Assembly: GCF_028640845.1 (NCBI RefSeq)
Contig: NC_080540.1
Span: 132,956,420 to 133,020,419, forward strand
Length of the DNA: 64,000 nt
Direction: 5' to 3'
Source of the DNA: Ahaetulla prasina
Taxonomy: Eukaryota; Chordata; Lepidosauria; Squamata; Colubridae
Under the pieces are notes generated by a model. The model did not search any database, was not told the origin of the DNA, and saw only the letters and a program-made list of their open reading frames with translations. Below, piece by piece: positions 61,686 to 64,000 of the stretch; position 1 is the stretch's first letter; each line of letters starts with the position of its first letter. The position numbers were made by a program, and so were the translations under genes.

Positions 61686-61779
61686 GGGGATGCTACTAAG
61701 TCCGATTCTGAGGGGGAACTTTTCCCCCATAGTTTGGAAGAAGAATGTGGACTTAAGAAAAATTTTTCAAATCCAGCTT
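61686..61779 (+). CDS. CACNA1G exon: II-III linker segment
   Basis: The exon encodes GDATKSDSEGELFPHSLEEE followed by CGLKKNFSNPA, an acidic, serine-containing cytoplasmic segment. It is preceded by TTTTTCTCTAG and followed by GTAAGT, entering in phase 0 and leaving one base for 62777. The start GDATKSDSE matches the CACNA1G linker, a region known in mammals for alternative splicing; whether it is skipped here cannot be seen from DNA. Confidence 0.88.
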
Positions 61780-62084
61780 GTAAGTAACAATATGATTTCT
61801 GTTGTTTTTCCTGCAAATAAATGTTTGTTATTTGTTACATGAAACTTCATGTATATTTATTTTCCTGGCTATGAAGTATAAAAAAAGCAGAAAAAGAGGA
61901 AGTCACAAAAATAGTTTTTCTCAAGACTATCTATCTCCAACCTGGTCCTTCAAGTCTTCCAGAAATACACCCATAGCCATCATAACTGAGTCCATCCATC
62001 TTGCTGCTGGTTGTGCTCTTCTTCTCTTTCCTTCCACCTTTCCCATCATTAGAGCCTTTTTCCAGAGAGTTCAGTCTTTATATA

Positions 62085-62330
62085 ATGTCTTAAAGGTGCT
62101 TTTTTTCTTCAGAAGGCAACTGGGTTGTTTTTTCCTTCAGGAAGAAGAAGAAAACATTTTGCTTCTCACAATAAGCTTCATCAGTTCTGGTGGGGGTGGG
62201 ATGATGAAGCTTCTTGAGTGAGAAGCAAAACGTTTTATTCTTCCTCCTCAAGGAAAAAACAGTCAAGTTGCCTTTTGAATTAAAAACAGCATCTTTGAGA
62301 CAATTATGACTGGATATCTGAGAATCTCCA
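62085..62330. repeat. long palindromic element, diverged copy, intronic
   Basis: Arms around a centre at about 62195 (GGTGGGGGTGGG) are reverse complements with mismatches: AAGGCAACTGGGTTG and TTGCTTCTCACAATAAGC at left, GAAGCTTCTTGAGTGAGAAG and CAGTCAAGTTGCC at right. It ends with CTGAGAATCTCCA. Confidence 0.78.
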
Positions 62331-62776
62331 CAGACATCTTTATATAACGTATCTGAATTAGTTTCTGAATTCTGAATCAGGCCATCATAGGTTAAAACTC
62401 GTTAAATCCTGACTTCTGTGATAGAAAAACAATAGTGGTTGCAGTTCAGGAACAAGAACACCATTTCTAGCACACCTCTGCTAGATGTGATTGCTATCCA
62501 TTTTTCATACTACGGAGGGAAAGCTGGCCTTGATAGTATCTTAAAGTAAGAGTAGGAAAACAAAGGAGTGCTATTGGTAATTCATGAGCATTCATTCATG
62601 GTAAAAGGACCAGAGAACCTGGAAAATGAAGATTTGAGAGTTTTGCATTAGAAGATTAAGAGACATAAGAAAGAGGAATGATCAAGACACATATGAAAGT
62701 TGTCCTGATCTCATGAAATCATATGTCTCTGACTATATAGGGCATGATATGAATGTTTTGTTTCCTATTTTTTCAG

Positions 62777-62961
62777 TGATGTCTCTTTGTGACCATCCAG
62801 AGCTAAAGAAGAGCTTGACTCCCCCACTTATCATTCACACAGCTGCTACACCCATGTCCATGCCAAAAAGTGCCATTTATGGAGAAGTGGCTCAGGACTA
62901 TGGTTCCCGAAGAGCTAGTGGCATCTCCATGGATCCTAATACATTTGATCTCAAATCCCCG
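62777..62961 (+). CDS. CACNA1G exon: II-III linker, conserved block
   Basis: It encodes MSLCDHPELKKSLTPPLIIH and TAATPMSMPKSAIYGE, then a less conserved part ending DLKSP. The first base pair completes a Leu codon from 61779. Acceptor TTTTTTCAG and donor GTATGT are clear. HPELKKSLTPPLIIHTAATP is the block that best separates CACNA1G from its paralogues. Confidence 0.95.
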
Positions 62962-63138
62962 GTATGTGGTTCACTTTCTACCTTGTATCCTTTGCTTCTT
63001 GCCCTTTGCTCTCAGTTTGCCAGCATATTTTAAAATTAATTTATTCCACAAGTTTGATATCTTTTCAGCATTGTTAATGGAGTTATTGCTTCTAGAATTC
63101 TGTTGATCTCCCTTGTATTCTCACTTGCATCACTTCAG

Positions 63139-63579
63139 GTCAGTGCCCGGAGTTCTCCACATAGCCCATGGAGCGCAGGAAGTAGCTGGAACAGCCGCAG
63201 GTCGAGCTGGAACAGCATTGGGCGGGCACCTAGCTTGAAACGCCGTACAAACCAGAGCAGTGAGCATAAATCACTTTTGTCTGGGGATGGGAAGCACAGT
63301 TCAGAGGAAGGGGAAAGTTCGGATGAAGAGCAATCCAGCAGGACTGGGAGCATCAATGGCTCTATACCTCACCGCATGGAGTCACTAGAAACCAAAGGCT
63401 CCTTTGACTTCCAAGATACCCTGCAGGTGCCTTCTCTTTACCGGACTAGCAGCATCCATAGTAGCCACAGCTCTGCGGCAGACTACAATGGCAAAGCCAC
63501 CTCAAGAGTCTTGATTCAGCAACTTCATTTGGATGATCCGCTCCCAGAATGTGACGACCCGGATGATGAAGGCAATTTA
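63139..63579 (+). CDS. CACNA1G exon: II-III linker, Ser/Arg-rich
   Basis: A 147-codon exon starts [17 protein letters not shown] and contains [49 protein letters not shown] and ends DDPDDEGNL before GTAAGT. Many serine-proline and RxxS sites suggest phosphorylation control, which is inference. The acceptor is CACTTCAG. Domain III exons must lie beyond the window. Confidence 0.96.
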
Positions 63580-63930
63580 GTAAGTGAGAGCCAGCTTACT
63601 TGGCACCTTTTTGCTTGTGTTGGGATTGTTTGCTGTAGAAGAGAGTGAAATATTTTTCTTTGTTAATTTGCAGAAGCATAACATATCATGCCAATATATT
63701 CTTATCTATTGGGCACTAACATATTTATTCATTAATAAATAACTGAAGCCTGTTAGCTAGAAAAATCATAGGGGTCATAACTTTAACATGCCCATAAGAG
63801 ATTGTGTCATGTCATCGTATCACATATCACAATATATCACAGTATATAATAATATATCATATTGGCAGAGCTAACACAAATACTTAAACTTAAGTGGTCA
63901 TTTGGCTAAAAGTATTTAGAAGTTCTATAT

Positions 63931-64000
63931 CAGGGGTATCAAACTCAAGGCCTGCAGGCTAGATCTGGCGCGCAGGGTGCTGAGATCTGGCTCGTGGGGC
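63931..64000. mobile_element. hAT-like MITE, cut by window end
   Basis: Starts CAGGGGTATCAAACTCAAGG, matching the left end of the element at 29143. The right end lies outside the window. Confidence 0.75.

Overview
This window comes from a vertebrate nuclear genome, most likely a squamate reptile and probably a snake. The evidence for this is a dense mix of CR1/L3-type LINEs with pentanucleotide (AATAG) tails, R4-like and L2-like LINEs, tRNA-derived SINEs, many hAT-like MITEs with 8-bp target duplications, Ty3/gypsy remnants and a GATA array. No bacterial-type genes, operons, rRNA, tRNA or CRISPR arrays are visible.

One cellular gene is clear. In the last 19 kb, eight consecutive plus-strand exons (45189-45340, 48263-48448, 49342-49456, 50587-50742, 56654-56722, 61686-61779, 62777-62961, 63139-63579) encode domain II from about S2 through S6, then the II-III linker, of a T-type voltage-gated calcium channel. 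The II-III linker sequence fits CACNA1G (Cav3.1) better than CACNA1H or CACNA1I. All junctions have AG/GT borders and compatible phases. The gene continues beyond both ends of what I can read: the exon for IIS1 was not found upstream and domain III lies beyond position 64000.

The first 45 kb is either one very large upstream CACNA1G intron or an intron plus intergenic DNA, and it is mostly mobile elements. Region by region: 1-2.2 kb holds a CR1 3' end. 2.2-10.9 kb holds a broken Ty3/gypsy element interrupted by a 2.8-kb copy of the segment at 8207-10907. 12.2-16.2 kb holds old CR1 and other LINE remnants with nested L3 ends. 18.8-22 kb holds a cluster of hAT-like elements, one carrying a coiled-coil coding fragment. 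23.55-25.97 kb is a near-perfect 1.2-kb tandem duplication. 27.8 kb has a GATA array. 29-34 kb has MITEs, SINEs and LINEs. 34.6-37.9 kb is a three-level nest: a solo LTR inside an L3 LINE inside an R4-like LINE. 38-45 kb is sparse, with Tc1/mariner-like MITEs, a SINE and a palindromic element.

There is no set of genes working together here other than the single channel gene. I found no convincing new biological system. The most interesting items are the captured coding fragment in a hAT-like element, the segmental copy lodged inside the gypsy element, the recent tandem duplication, the nested retroelements, and a family of long palindromic elements, one of which lies in a CACNA1G intron.
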